This document shows, piece after piece, positions 46,139-55,357 of a stretch of 64,000 bases of DNA; positions within the stretch are counted from its first letter, which is position 1, and every line of letters starts with the position of its first letter. This DNA comes from UBA5704 sp035264905. GTDB lineage: Bacteria; Acidobacteriota; Thermoanaerobaculia; Multivoradales; UBA5704. Under the pieces are notes generated by a model, which was given only the letters and a program-made list of their open reading frames with translations, was not told where the DNA came from and did no database searches. Both the position numbers and the translations under genes were made by a program. The stretch spans positions 1-64,000 of the forward strand of contig DATFPH010000375.1 of the NCBI GenBank assembly GCA_035264905.1. The letters run 5' to 3'.

Positions 46139-47704
46139 GAGCTCAGCGAACGCCGCCGGCAGGAAATCCAACAGGTCCCCAGCCGCCAGCGCCTGCTCGC
46201 CCATCCGGGCGGCGGCCAGGTCGCCGGCCAGGCCGTGCAGACAGACCGCTAGCTTCACCGCGTCGATCACGTCCAAGGCGAAGGCCTCGCGCTGCGCGAT
46301 CAGCCCCGCGACGAGACCGGTCAGGACGTCGCCGCTCCCCCCCGTCGCCATCCCGGGATTGCCGGTAGGATTGATCCAGACGTCCCCATCCGGCGCGGCT
46401 ATCAGGGTGAGGCTCCCCTTGAGGACCACGATCGCGCCGGTCTCGGCGGCGGCGCGCCGGGCTGCGGCGACCCGGTCGTCCTGGATCTCGGAGGTCTGGA
46501 TGCCGAGCAGGCGGCTGAGCTCGCCGGGATGCGGGGTCAGCACGGTGGCGTCCGATCGAGCCTTCAGGTCCCCGGCCCGGCCGGCAAAGGCGTTCACGGC
46601 ATCCGCGTCCGCCACCACGGGGAGCGGGGCCTCGCGGACGATCCGGCGGATGGCCTCCGCGGTTTCGGGCTCCTGGCCGAGGCCCGGCCCCAGGGCCAGC
46701 ACGGCCTTGCCCCTTGCGGCGTCCAGCACCCGCTCGACCGCCTCCGCGGAGATCAGGCCCGAGCTCCCGGCCGGCAGGCCGAGCGTCATGGATTCGATCG
46801 ATCCCAGGTCGACGGTCTGCAGGATCGGCTCCGGCACCCCGATGGTCACCAGGCCGGCTCCGGCCCGGACGGCTCCGCGGGCGGAGAGGATCGCGGCCCC
46901 GGCCTTCCCCGGCGCGCCCGCGACGAGGAGCGCATGCCCGTAGCTCCCCTTGTGCCCGCTCCGCTCCCGCGGCGGCAATAACCCGGCGAGCTCCTCCCCC
47001 ACCAGGAGATGGAGACGCCCGGCGGGCTCCTCGACCTCATCGATGAGGCTGGGCGGAATCCCGAGGTCGGCGATCACCAGCTCGCCCACGGCCTCGGCCG
47101 CGGGCGGCAGGACGTGCGCGACTTTCGGCGCGGCGAAGGTCACGGTGAGGTCGGCCTGGACGCAGGGGCCGAGAGGCTGGTGCCGGCTGGCGTCGAGGCC
47201 GCTCGGCAGGTCGACCGCCACCCGCGGGACCGGCAGCTCGTTCATCCCGTCGACGATCTCGGCGAACACTCCTTCGAGTGCGCGTCCCAGGCCGGTGCCG
47301 AACAGGGCGTCGACGGCCAGGTCGAGATCCCGCGCGGCGTCCAGGGCGGCGCGGACCCCGGCGGAGTCCCGCACCTCCTCGATCTCCAGACCCATCCGGC
47401 GGCAGACCGCGAGCTGGACTCCCGCGTCCCCGCTCGGCCCGCTCTTCCCCAGCACCAGAAAGACGCGCACCTCCCAGCCGCGCACGGCCAGGTGGCGCGC
47501 GATGGCGAGACCGTCGCCACCGTTGTTCCCCGGACCGCAAAAGATCGCGGCCGAGGTGGCTCCGCCGATCGCTCCCTCGGCCTCGCCGATCGCGTCGACG
47601 ACACCGAGCGCGGCGTTCTCCATCAGCACGAGACCGGGCAGGCCCAGCCCTTCGATGGCCGAGCGGTCGACCTCGCGCATGGCGGCGGCGGTGAGGACTC
47701 TCAT
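46106..47704 (-). CDS. nnr: Bifunctional NAD(P)HX epimerase / ADP-dependent NAD(P)HX dehydratase
   Basis: 532 residues. Residues about 1-215 are the YjeF_N epimerase (FCGPGNNGGDGLAIARHLAV, AVDALFGTGLGR, VAVDLPSGLDA); about 240-520 are the carbohydrate-kinase-like dehydratase (LALGPGLGQEPE, VLTPHPGELSRLLG, NPTGNPGMATGGSGDVLTGL). Together they repair hydrated NADH and NADPH. The start overlaps the upstream transferase gene by four bases. The C-terminus is encoded by a perfect hairpin. Confidence 0.95.
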   Translation of the reverse strand: MRVLTAAAMREVDRSAIEGLGLPGLVLMENAALGVVDAIGEAEGAIGGATSAAIFCGPGNNGGDGLAIARHLAVRGWEVRVFLVLGKSGPSGDAGVQLAVCRRMGLEIEEVRDSAGVRAALDAARDLDLAVDALFGTGLGRALEGVFAEIVDGMNELPVPRVAVDLPSGLDASRHQPLGPCVQADLTVTFAAPKVAHVLPPAAEAVGELVIADLGIPPSLIDEVEEPAGRLHLLVGEELAGLLPPRERSGHKGSYGHALLVAGAPGKAGAAILSARGAVRAGAGLVTIGVPEPILQTVDLGSIESMTLGLPAGSSGLISAEAVERVLDAARGKAVLALGPGLGQEPETAEAIRRIVREAPLPVVADADAVNAFAGRAGDLKARSDATVLTPHPGELSRLLGIQTSEIQDDRVAAARRAAAETGAIVVLKGSLTLIAAPDGDVWINPTGNPGMATGGSGDVLTGLVAGLIAQREAFALDVIDAVKLAVCLHGLAGDLAAARMGEQALAAGDLLDFLPAAFAELAESDGSAGSV

Positions 47705-48366
47705 GCATACCCCCAGGCGCCGAGGAGAGCGCGGGTGCGCGGGCAGCCGAGGTCGTCTGTCGTCAGGAGGGAGGCGAGGCGATGGAGGTCTTCGGGAGTG
47801 TCCACGTCGGAGGCCCGGGGCAGAAGCTCGAGACGGAGGCCCAGCTCGCGGCAGCGCTCCACGGTTTCGGGGAAGACCCGGTCGGTGCTCCAGGCGATCG
47901 CCTCGAAGAGCCGGGGCGCCACGGCGCCGGCGCGCAGGGCAATCAGATAATAACCGCCATCTTCGGCCGGACCCAGGACCACGTCGGCTCCGGCTTCCAG
48001 GCGCTCGAAGGCTTCGTGGACCATCTCCAGCGGGAGCGTCGGATGGTCGCTCCCCAGGGCGGCCACCGAGGAGGCCTCGGCTCCGGCGGCAGCGAGGGTC
48101 CGAAACAGCCGCTCGCCGAGATCCTCCCCTTCCTGCCGGACTCCGGGCAGCGGCCCATCCGGCACCGCCTCCCCGGGATCGAGCGCCCAGGCGAGGCGGA
48201 GATCGAAGCTTCCCTCTCGCAAGCGTTCCAGCAGGTCGTCCAGGAATGCCTGATGGATCTCCGCCGCCTGCGCCGGGGTCAGTGCGCCGATGAGGCGGGT
48301 CTTCACCCGCCCCTCTCGAGCCGGTTTGGTGAAGAGCAAAAGGCGGCGGTGGCTGGATCCCGGCAC
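47701..48366 (-). CDS. DUF2064 glycosyltransferase-like protein
   Basis: 221 residues with a GT-A-like nucleotide-binding layout: LLLFTKPAREGRVKTRLIG at the N-terminus, ALGSDHPTLPLEMV, then VVLGPAEDGGYYLIALR and DVDTPEDLHRL. This is the TIGR04282/DUF2064 transferase family, seen near lipid and radical-SAM genes. The substrate is unknown. Its stop overlaps the nnr start (ATGA). Confidence 0.88.
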   Translation of the reverse strand: MPGSSHRRLLLFTKPAREGRVKTRLIGALTPAQAAEIHQAFLDDLLERLREGSFDLRLAWALDPGEAVPDGPLPGVRQEGEDLGERLFRTLAAAGAEASSVAALGSDHPTLPLEMVHEAFERLEAGADVVLGPAEDGGYYLIALRAGAVAPRLFEAIAWSTDRVFPETVERCRELGLRLELLPRASDVDTPEDLHRLASLLTTDDLGCPRTRALLGAWGYA

Positions 48367-48381
48367 GGGTGCGATTCTAGC

Positions 48382-48387
48382 TAAAAT
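48382..48387 (+). promoter_or_regulatory. -10 box of the SAM hydrolase-like gene, leaderless type
   Basis: TAAAAT ends 11 bases before the ATG at 48399, with no ribosome site in between, so the transcript would have almost no leader. Confidence 0.45.
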
Positions 48388-48398
48388 CCCGCATTGCC

Positions 48399-49184
48399 AT
48401 GCCCCTCCTCACCCTTCTCACCGACTTCGGCCTCACCGACTACTACGTCGCCGCCGTCAAAGGGACCGTCCTGCGGCTCGCCCCGGAGACGGTTCTGGTG
48501 GATATCTCCCATGACGTGCCGGCCGGCGATGTGGAGACGGCGTCGTTTCTGCTGGCTGCGGCTTTTCCCAGCTTTCCGGCCGGGACGGTTCATCTCGCAG
48601 TGGTGGATCCTGGGGTGGGCAGCGAGCGGCGGATCCTGGCCGCACGAGCGGTGTCCGGTTGGCTGCTGGCTCCGGACAACGGCTTGCTCACTCCCCTGCT
48701 CGACCGGGTCGAGGAGATCCGCTCCGTCGAGCGGGCCGATCTCTTCCTGGCGAGCCCGGGGCAGACGTTCCATGGCCGGGACCGGTTCGCGCCGACGGCC
48801 GCCTGGCTGTTGCGCGGCGAGCCGTTCGCGGCCCTCGGGCCGGTCGTGGAGGACCCTGTCCGCCTGCCGATCGAGCCGCCTCGCCGCGAGGCGGAACAGA
48901 TCGTGGGCCGGGTGGCTCACGTCGACCGGTACGGCAATCTGGTCACCGACATCCCGGCCGCCTGGCTGCCCGCGGGGACCTGCCGGGTCGAGGTAGGAGA
49001 CCGGACGGCCGGGCGCCGCGCGACCTGCTACGCCGAGATCCCTTCCGGCGAGGCGGCCTTCCTTTCCGGGTCACTCGGTACGGTGGAGCTGTCGTTGAAC
49101 GGCGAAAGCCTCGCCCAGCAGTGGGGCGTCACACGCGGGACGGTCGTGCGCGTCTCCTGGAGCGAGCACCCGGCCGCGGTGTAA
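48399..49184 (+). CDS. SAM hydrolase / SAM hydroxide adenosyltransferase (DUF62 family)
   Basis: 261 residues of the DUF62 family, related to fluorinases but using water or hydroxide on S-adenosylmethionine to give adenosine and methionine. Seen motifs: LLTDFGLTDYYVAAVKG at the N-terminus, VLVDISHDVPAGDV, LAVVDPGVGSERR, TFHGRDRFAP, and HVDRYGNLVTDI. All are standard for the hydrolase, not the halogenase. It is transcribed away from the DUF2064-nnr operon. Confidence 0.92.
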   Translation: MPLLTLLTDFGLTDYYVAAVKGTVLRLAPETVLVDISHDVPAGDVETASFLLAAAFPSFPAGTVHLAVVDPGVGSERRILAARAVSGWLLAPDNGLLTPLLDRVEEIRSVERADLFLASPGQTFHGRDRFAPTAAWLLRGEPFAALGPVVEDPVRLPIEPPRREAEQIVGRVAHVDRYGNLVTDIPAAWLPAGTCRVEVGDRTAGRRATCYAEIPSGEAAFLSGSLGTVELSLNGESLAQQWGVTRGTVVRVSWSEHPAAV

Positions 49185-49191
49185 CAATTCG

Positions 49192-49220
49192 GTGACACCC
49201 TCCGCGAGTCAGGCTACAAT
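49192..49220 (+). promoter_or_regulatory. Sigma-70-type promoter of the DUF4177 gene
   Basis: GTGACA (49192-49197), a 17-base spacer and TACAAT (49215-49220) form the best-matched promoter in the window. It begins eight bases after the upstream stop and leaves a leader of about 45 bases with a strong GGAAGGAG ribosome site. Confidence 0.75.
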
Positions 49221-49273
49221 GGGGGCGACCGAGGCTGAGGAGCCCGATGGGTCTTTGGAAGGAGTGTGTGGCC

Positions 49274-49465
49274 ATGAGCAAGTGGGAGTACAAGATCATC
49301 AACATCCGAAGTGAGAACTACCGCCTCGATCCGAACTCCGTGACGCAGCTCAATCAGCTGGGCGAAGATGGATGGGAGCTTGTTTCCATCACCTCGGTCA
49401 ACTTCAAGACCGGCGCGACCGACAATATCGCGATGGTCTTCAAACGCCCTGCGGCGGGCGGCTGA
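49274..49465 (+). CDS. DUF4177-like small protein
   Basis: 63 residues: KWEYKIINIRSENYRLDPNS, then LNQLGEDGWELVSI and a closing strand AMVFKRPA. The YK-x-n-LNxLGxxGWELV pattern is that of DUF4177, short proteins of unknown function. The ATG at 49274 has a GGAAGGAG site; an upstream in-frame ATG at 49247 lies before it. The strong promoter suggests high expression. Confidence 0.8.
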   Translation: MSKWEYKIINIRSENYRLDPNSVTQLNQLGEDGWELVSITSVNFKTGATDNIAMVFKRPAAGG

Positions 49466-49542
49466 GATCCGCCGCCCACCCGCCGTCTACTCTCAGATGA
49501 TTCAGGGGGTCACCGTGCGGCGGCCCCCCAGGTCTTCTCTTT

Positions 49543-49770
49543 TCAACCCTTGAGCTTGCGCCGGCGTGGCTTGCGGCCGCGCTTCAGGGCGAGGGCGAGC
49601 CCGCCGGCCCCGGCGGCGAGCAGCAGAAGCAGGTACCTCTTCCGGGGCACGAATCCGACCTCGGTCGCAAGGGCGCTCCGCACTTCCGACAATCGCAGCT
49701 CCGCCTCGCGGCGGCTCCGCTCCAGCCGGAGCTCGGCCTCGCGCCGCGCTTCATCGAGACGCTGGCTCAT
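49543..49770 (-). CDS. Small coiled-coil membrane protein
   Basis: 75 residues: a charged coiled coil (RLDEARREAELRLERSRREA), one hydrophobic helix (YLLLLLAAGAGGLALAL) and a basic C-terminus (KRGRKPRRRKLKG). It is probably a tail-anchored inner membrane protein. Its start overlaps the stop of the YqjE-like gene by four bases, so the pair forms an envelope operon. Confidence 0.7.
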   Translation of the reverse strand: MSQRLDEARREAELRLERSRREAELRLSEVRSALATEVGFVPRKRYLLLLLAAGAGGLALALKRGRKPRRRKLKG

Positions 49771-50213
49771 GGCAGGTCCTCCTCGTCGTCAAGGATGTCG
49801 GTCACCGCGACCGGCTCGACGTCCAGGGGCCGCTGGTCGCGCAACAGCGTGCTCTGCCACCAGTCGAGATGGTCGTCCACCCGCCGCCGGAACGTCTGAA
49901 CCGGGTTCTCCACCTGCTTCAGGCGGTTCACGCCCATCCAGGCGAGGATGCTGGTCGCGATCAGGAACAGGCCGAGCACGATCAGCGAGGCGGCCCAGAG
50001 CTGCAGCCAGATCGCGAGCACCGCGATCAGGGCGAAGATCAGGAGACCGACGATCCAGAAGAGGAGGATGAGGGCCACGCCGAGCAGAGCCAGCGCTCCC
50101 CCGGCGATCCGCCCGGATCGGGAGAGATCCTCCTGGAGCGTCGCGACCTCGGCCCGCAGGACGTCGAGCAGGGACTCTCCCAGTCCCCGGAACATCTCGA
50201 TCCAGCCGCTCAT
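49767..50213 (-). CDS. YqjE/holin-3_6-like membrane protein
   Basis: 148 residues with an N-terminal amphipathic part (MFRGLGESLLDVLRAEVATL), two long hydrophobic helices, and an acidic tail. This fits the phage holin 3_6 superfamily (PF07332), whose chromosomal members such as YqjE are general envelope proteins. No phage genes are nearby. It overlaps the VWFA gene upstream by four bases and the coiled-coil gene downstream. Confidence 0.78.
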   Translation of the reverse strand: MSGWIEMFRGLGESLLDVLRAEVATLQEDLSRSGRIAGGALALLGVALILLFWIVGLLIFALIAVLAIWLQLWAASLIVLGLFLIATSILAWMGVNRLKQVENPVQTFRRRVDDHLDWWQSTLLRDQRPLDVEPVAVTDILDDEEDLP

Positions 50214-51958
50214 CCACCCACCCGCACGGAGCGCGAGACGAAGGAGGCTTCCGCCGCCACGTCGTCGCGCACGCCGATCGCCACCTTCTGGTCGCCTCCC
50301 CGCATCAGCAGGCTCATCGTGTAGACGTAATCCTTGGTGACGGCCGTGGCCACGTCCGCCAGCGGAATGCTGATCGGCAGCGGCACCTGCTGCACCTCCG
50401 GCGTGGTGTTCCCGTCGGTGTCCACGGCGGCGATGAACAGGCGGACGCGCCCCTCATGGGTGTTTTCGCGCGGCACCAGGACCAGCTTGCCGATCGGGAT
50501 CTTCACCAGCACCGGCTGCAGATAGTAGCCGTCGCTGCGCCGCGTCGGCGTCCCCAGCTCCACCTGGACGCCCAGAGGATTGTTCTCGAAGGGGAAACGG
50601 AGCGCGGCGAGGGTGCCGTCGGACATCCGCGCCTCGGTGTTCTTGTCGCGGTAGCCCTCGCGGTGCCGCGCCTTCAGCCCCTTGCGCTTCACCTTGACCT
50701 CGATCTTGTGGTACCGGCCGTCCCCGTAGTGGGTCGACGTATACCCGAGCGAGTAGTAGCTGTTGAAGTCGGCCGCGATCTTCTCCAGCTGGGGGGTGAC
50801 GATGTTCGCGTTGATCACGGCCACCCCGCCCGTCTTCTCGGCCATCATCTGGAGCGGGCTCTGCAGGTTGGAGATCTGGATCGAGTCGAGGAAGACGCCC
50901 TGGCCGGGCTTCCCGGCGGTCTGGGTCTCGGCCGAGATGGACGAATAGGTCCGCAGACCGGCGGCGTCGATCGTGTAGAAGGTGATCCGGTTGGCATTGG
51001 CCTGGGCGGTCAGCTCCTCGAAACGGCGCGAGGCGTCGAACTGGAACTGCTCGGTCAGGCCCGAGCTCTTCTCGCCGTACTTCCCCTGGACGGCATACCA
51101 GATGTCCTGGCCGGCGATCTGCTGCAGGCCGTCGCTGACGTAGAGGATCGCTTTGCGCCCGGGCAGGCCGGCGAGCGAATCGACGATGTCCTTGAGCGCG
51201 TCGATGCTGAACGACAGGTCGTTGAACGTCGACTGGGAATAGCTCCGGGCGTGCATCGTCGCCTCGTTGACGCTCTGCGACTCCTCGATCTGGCGCAGCA
51301 CCTCGCGGCGGTCCGAGTCCTGGTGGACCCCCTGGCCAGAGACCTTCTCGAGCTCGAAGAGGGCCGTGGCGATCAGGTGGGGATCGCTGGTGAACGTCCG
51401 CCGCACGTGCAGCGAACGGTCGTAGGTCACCAGCATCATCTGGTCGTCGCGGCCCAGCTTCTGGCCGACGAAGGCCCGCAGCTCGCGCATCACCCGGTTG
51501 CGGTTGAACGGCCGGAGGTTGAAGTTGTCGATATAGACCACCAGGCGCAGCCGCTGGTCCTCCGGCGTTTTGACGTCGTTGAGGTTCTGATATGGCAGAG
51601 GGGGCGGGGCCGGAGCCTGCGCCACGGGAGCCGACGGTTGAGGCGCGGGCTGCGGCGTCACCGACCGGCCCTCCTCGACGGCATAGAAGTTGGTGAGGGC
51701 CACCGGACGGCCGTCCTCGAAGATCTCGAAATCGTCCCGGGAGAGCCCGTTGATCCGGTTCCCCTTCTTGTCGGTCACGTAGACGTCGACGTTGACGACG
51801 CTGACGTTGACCACGTCGAAGAACTCTCCCCCCTCCTGCTGCCCCTGCTTCTGCCCTGCGGGAGCCTTGCCGGCGCTCTGCGCGCTCGCGGCTCCGGCCA
51901 TGAGAACGGCGGCCGTGAGACCGGCCGCCAGATACCGTCGCAATTGCATTGAGCTCAT
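50210..51958 (-). CDS. VWFA-related secreted protein 1 (acidobacterial type)
   Basis: 582 residues with a signal peptide (LRRYLAAGLTAAVLMAGAASAQ), a short strand region shared with its neighbours (VVNVSVVNVDVYVTDKKGNR, LSRDDFEIFEDGRPV), then a VWFA-like domain (LRLVVYIDNFN, GLPGRKAILYVSDGL) and a C-terminal beta domain. The metal-site position reads DNFN in place of DxSxS, so metal-dependent adhesion may be lost. The ATG at 51958 has a GGAGG site and a TATAAT box at 51979-51974. It is the first of four paralogues, with the last one at 56674 lying farthest upstream. Confidence 0.85.
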   Translation of the reverse strand: MSSMQLRRYLAAGLTAAVLMAGAASAQSAGKAPAGQKQGQQEGGEFFDVVNVSVVNVDVYVTDKKGNRINGLSRDDFEIFEDGRPVALTNFYAVEEGRSVTPQPAPQPSAPVAQAPAPPPLPYQNLNDVKTPEDQRLRLVVYIDNFNLRPFNRNRVMRELRAFVGQKLGRDDQMMLVTYDRSLHVRRTFTSDPHLIATALFELEKVSGQGVHQDSDRREVLRQIEESQSVNEATMHARSYSQSTFNDLSFSIDALKDIVDSLAGLPGRKAILYVSDGLQQIAGQDIWYAVQGKYGEKSSGLTEQFQFDASRRFEELTAQANANRITFYTIDAAGLRTYSSISAETQTAGKPGQGVFLDSIQISNLQSPLQMMAEKTGGVAVINANIVTPQLEKIAADFNSYYSLGYTSTHYGDGRYHKIEVKVKRKGLKARHREGYRDKNTEARMSDGTLAALRFPFENNPLGVQVELGTPTRRSDGYYLQPVLVKIPIGKLVLVPRENTHEGRVRLFIAAVDTDGNTTPEVQQVPLPISIPLADVATAVTKDYVYTMSLLMRGGDQKVAIGVRDDVAAEASFVSRSVRVGG

Positions 51959-51990
51959 CGATCCTCCGCGGGGATTATACCCCCCGGGCC

Positions 51991-53670
51991 TCACGGCTTG
52001 CCTTTCTTCTTGGCGTCCGGCTTCACATCCGCCTCGGCGGTGAGGATGTGGCCGCTCAGCGGATCGAAGATCGCCACGATCAGGTGCTGCTCGATCCGCC
52101 GCAGCCGGATCTTGGTGTCATAGCGCAGATAGGCCTCGGACGGCGGCGCCTGCTCCAGGGTCATGCGCAGCGGCACCACCGGGATGTCGGAGCGGTCGCC
52201 GTTCGCGTCCACCGCGGCGACGCGCAGCTCGAGCTCGGAGACGTGCTTGCCGTCGAGCGGCACGACGGTGATGCCGGACACCGGGATCGCCAGGGTGATC
52301 GGGACCACCATCTCCTTGCGGCCGTCCTTGACCGGCGCGCCGACTTCCATGGGCATCGGCGTCGCGCCCGGCGCGCTGCCGAAGAGCATGGCGCTCTCTA
52401 CCATCATGGAGACCTCGGTCTTGCGCGACAGGTCGATGAAGCCGTTGCGCGAGCGGACCCGGAGGCCCGGCCGGTCGTTCAGCTCCACCACGACCGCGTG
52501 GCGCTGATCGTTCTTCTGCCAGCCCGGGGTGAAGCCCAGCCAGTAGTAGGAGCGGGTGTCGGACTCGGCCGTGGGCAGGACCTGCTCGCGCAGGGAGTTG
52601 ATCAGCGCCCGGCCGCCGGTGCCTTTGGCCAAGAGCTCCAGCGATTCGTGCACCTCCTGCTCGCGCAGATTGATCCCGCCGGCGGTCGGAGACGCCAGCG
52701 AGGCGTCCGGCCCCTGGACCTCCAACCCTGGAACGTCGACCGGATAGACCGTGTAGCCCAGCAGGTTGGCCGTGTCGGCGAGGGGACGCAGCATGTCGTC
52801 ACCGCGCGGCACGTCGCGGCTGCTGACCAGGACGCGGGCTAGGTTGTTGACCGCGAAGTCGGCCGGCGAGTAGGGCCAGCCGCCCGAGAGCAGAAGCATC
52901 ACCTTGCGGCCCGGCGGCGAGGCGAAGCCGCGCAGGGTGCTGACCGCGGCGTTCACCGTCCGCTGCACCTGTTCGGCCAGATGCCCGGCATAGCCGATCT
53001 CCTCAAGGGTGAGCTGCTGGGAGAACGCCGAGCGCGGACCGGGGACGACCCCGATCGAGGTGTTCATCCGCTGGGTCGTCTCGAAGTTGCGCAGCTCGGC
53101 GAGGCGCTGCACGCCGTACGCGGGGCGGCCGAGCGCCTGGTCGAAGGCCCGCGACAGGACGCGCTCCGAATTGGACCAGGTCGACAGCATGTCGAGGGAG
53201 CGGCCGTCGTAGGCCACGATGGCCATCCGGTCCTCGGGGCGCAGGCGCGTCAGCTCGTCCTTGAGCGCGCGCAGGACCTCGTTGCGCCGCGGCTGGATCG
53301 AGAAGAAGTCGTCGACGAAGACCAGATAGCTGGTCCCCACCGTGGTCCCCGGCGCCAGGTTGGGCAACCCGGGCAGCGCCTCCCCGGTCGCGGCGGCGCC
53401 GGGAGCGATCGCCTGGCCCCCGCGGACCTCGGAGAAATACTCGACCGGCACGTCTTTGCCGTCGACCTTCAGGCGGAAATCGGACGGAGCCAACCCGGAG
53501 ACGCGGTTGCCGTCCTTGTCGGTGACCACGACCTCGATGTTGACCACCCGCACGTCGATCTGCTCCCCGAAGATGCTCGCGGGCGGCTCGGCGGCGGGCG
53601 GCGGCTGCTGCCAGGCGGCGGCGGGCAGGGCCACGGCCAACAAGGCAAGGACAAAGCGAAGCGATTTCAT
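51991..53670 (-). CDS. VWFA-related secreted protein 2
   Basis: 559 residues: signal peptide (LRFVLALLAVALPAAAW), shared stem (IDVRVVNIEVVVTDKDGNRV, LAPSDFRLKVDGKDVPVEYF), VWFA-like domain (YLVFVDDFFS, PPGRKVMLLLSGGWPY) and a C-terminal beta-sandwich region. The metal-site position is DDFFS, partly degenerate. The ATG at 53670 follows a GGGAGG site. It lies between paralogues 1 and 3 on the same strand. Confidence 0.85.
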   Translation of the reverse strand: MKSLRFVLALLAVALPAAAWQQPPPAAEPPASIFGEQIDVRVVNIEVVVTDKDGNRVSGLAPSDFRLKVDGKDVPVEYFSEVRGGQAIAPGAAATGEALPGLPNLAPGTTVGTSYLVFVDDFFSIQPRRNEVLRALKDELTRLRPEDRMAIVAYDGRSLDMLSTWSNSERVLSRAFDQALGRPAYGVQRLAELRNFETTQRMNTSIGVVPGPRSAFSQQLTLEEIGYAGHLAEQVQRTVNAAVSTLRGFASPPGRKVMLLLSGGWPYSPADFAVNNLARVLVSSRDVPRGDDMLRPLADTANLLGYTVYPVDVPGLEVQGPDASLASPTAGGINLREQEVHESLELLAKGTGGRALINSLREQVLPTAESDTRSYYWLGFTPGWQKNDQRHAVVVELNDRPGLRVRSRNGFIDLSRKTEVSMMVESAMLFGSAPGATPMPMEVGAPVKDGRKEMVVPITLAIPVSGITVVPLDGKHVSELELRVAAVDANGDRSDIPVVPLRMTLEQAPPSEAYLRYDTKIRLRRIEQHLIVAIFDPLSGHILTAEADVKPDAKKKGKP

Positions 53671-53749
53671 CAGACCTCCCTGGGGGATGCCGCGGATGGG
53701 CATGCCCCCTCTGACAAACAACCGGTGGCGAAATTTTCTTTCTCAGCCT

Positions 53750-55291
53750 TCAGAAGGAAAGCTGCGCCTCTCCCCAGAGAATCTTGCCACTGGCCGCGTC
53801 GCGGACCGTGAAGACCAAGCGTTGCGCGATACGGCGCAGCTTGAGGACCGTACGGAATCGCGCGTAGCCCCCGGCAGGCGGCACCTGCGCCACGGCGACG
53901 CGCAGGCGCGAGCCCGGCAGCTCGGCGCGCCCTCCTTTCGCATCGAGAGAGGCGATCGCCAAGGGCACCTCCGCCACGTACCCTCCTCCATCCGCCGGCG
54001 TCAGGGCCAGAGCTTCCACCGGCACGCCCAGGGTGACCGGCACCTCCACCTCCCGGCGGCTGATGGACCGCGCGGCGGCCAGCTCCACCCGGACCTTGCG
54101 CTCCTCCCCGGCGCCGCCGAACAGGAGCACGCTCTCGGCTTTCCGGGCCACCTCGGTCCGCGGGGACAGATCCGAGAAGCCGCGGCGGGAACGCACCTTC
54201 AGATCCGGCCGCCGGGCCTCGACCTGGATCGCATGGCTCGTGTCATCGCCCTTCCACGAAGGGGAAAAACCGAGCCAGTAATAACTGCCGGAGTCCTCGG
54301 CCACGGTGCGCAGCACGTCCTGGCGGACCGAGTTGGCGACCCGCCCTCCGGTCGCGGCGGCGAGCTGGTCGAGCCCCCGCAGAATGCGGGCGTCCCCTTG
54401 GGCCACGTCGACCGGATAGAGGGTGTAGCCCAGCCGGTTGGCGGACTCCACGAGCGGGCCGAAGAGCTTGGGAGCCACGGTGAGAGACCAGCCGCCGGAG
54501 AGCAGGAGCATGACCTTGCGCCCCGGCGGAACCTCGAAGCCGCGCAGCGCCCCCGCCATGGCCAGAGCCGTACGGCCGAGCTGCGTCCGCGCCTCGGGGT
54601 TGACCCGCTTCCCCAGCGTGCCCAGCATGTCCCGGATCTCTTTCGCTGTATATTCCATGGTGAGGGCCGCATCGAGGGTGATGTCCTCGTCCCGCTCCAT
54701 GCTGCGGTTCCCGGAGATGAGCTGATTGCCGCGCGCCGGACGTTCGCGAGCCGCCCGCAGCGCCTGCGCCAGGACGGCGCGGTCCGCGCTCCAGGGGCTC
54801 AGCACGTCGATCCGTTGGCCGTCGAAGGCGAGCACCGCCATCCGGTCCGCCGGTCCGAGCAACCCGAGGTCGTCCGCCAGCCGCCCGAGGACGTCGTTGC
54901 GCGGGCTGGCCACGGAGAAGGAGTCGTCGACAAAGACGAGGTAGCTGCGCCCCACGGGCTCGGCCGGAGCCACCGGCTCGGCCGGCCCTCCCACGGCGGG
55001 CGCGGCGGCTGGAGGGATCGCCGCCTGTCCGTCCGCGATCTCGGAGAAGTAATCGAGCGGAACCTCCCGTCCATCCACCAGGAGACGGAAGTCCGCGGGA
55101 CCGAGCCCGCGGACCCGCTTCCCGTCCGCATCCGTGACCACCACCTCCACGTTCACCACCCGGACGTCGATCGCCTCCTCGAAGACGGGCGCGTCCGGCG
55201 GGGCCGACTGGGGCGGCTGAGACCGGACCGCCTGCAAACCGGTCAGGGTCAGGAAGAAGAAGACACTGCAGCAGATCCAGGCGCGACGCAT
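53750..55291 (-). CDS. VWFA-related secreted protein 3
   Basis: 513 residues: signal peptide (RRAWICCSVFFFLTLTGLQA), shared stem (VRVVNVEVVVTDADGKRV, PADFRLLVDGREVPLDYF), VWFA-like domain with the only canonical metal-site motif of the four (YLVFVDDSFS, DxSxS), GRKVMLLLSGGWS, and a C-terminal beta region. This copy is the best candidate for metal-dependent ligand binding at the cell surface. Confidence 0.85.
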   Translation of the reverse strand: MRRAWICCSVFFFLTLTGLQAVRSQPPQSAPPDAPVFEEAIDVRVVNVEVVVTDADGKRVRGLGPADFRLLVDGREVPLDYFSEIADGQAAIPPAAAPAVGGPAEPVAPAEPVGRSYLVFVDDSFSVASPRNDVLGRLADDLGLLGPADRMAVLAFDGQRIDVLSPWSADRAVLAQALRAARERPARGNQLISGNRSMERDEDITLDAALTMEYTAKEIRDMLGTLGKRVNPEARTQLGRTALAMAGALRGFEVPPGRKVMLLLSGGWSLTVAPKLFGPLVESANRLGYTLYPVDVAQGDARILRGLDQLAAATGGRVANSVRQDVLRTVAEDSGSYYWLGFSPSWKGDDTSHAIQVEARRPDLKVRSRRGFSDLSPRTEVARKAESVLLFGGAGEERKVRVELAAARSISRREVEVPVTLGVPVEALALTPADGGGYVAEVPLAIASLDAKGGRAELPGSRLRVAVAQVPPAGGYARFRTVLKLRRIAQRLVFTVRDAASGKILWGEAQLSF

Positions 55292-55357
55292 CCAGTCTCC
55301 TTTCCCGCCGCGCCGGCGGCGGCCACCGATCTCTCTCCTGTCAGTCTCTCGATCCTG

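Noticed and set aside
49767..50213. Prophage holin
   Set aside because: The match is to the YqjE/holin-3_6 superfamily, which is mostly chromosomal; no other phage genes are near.
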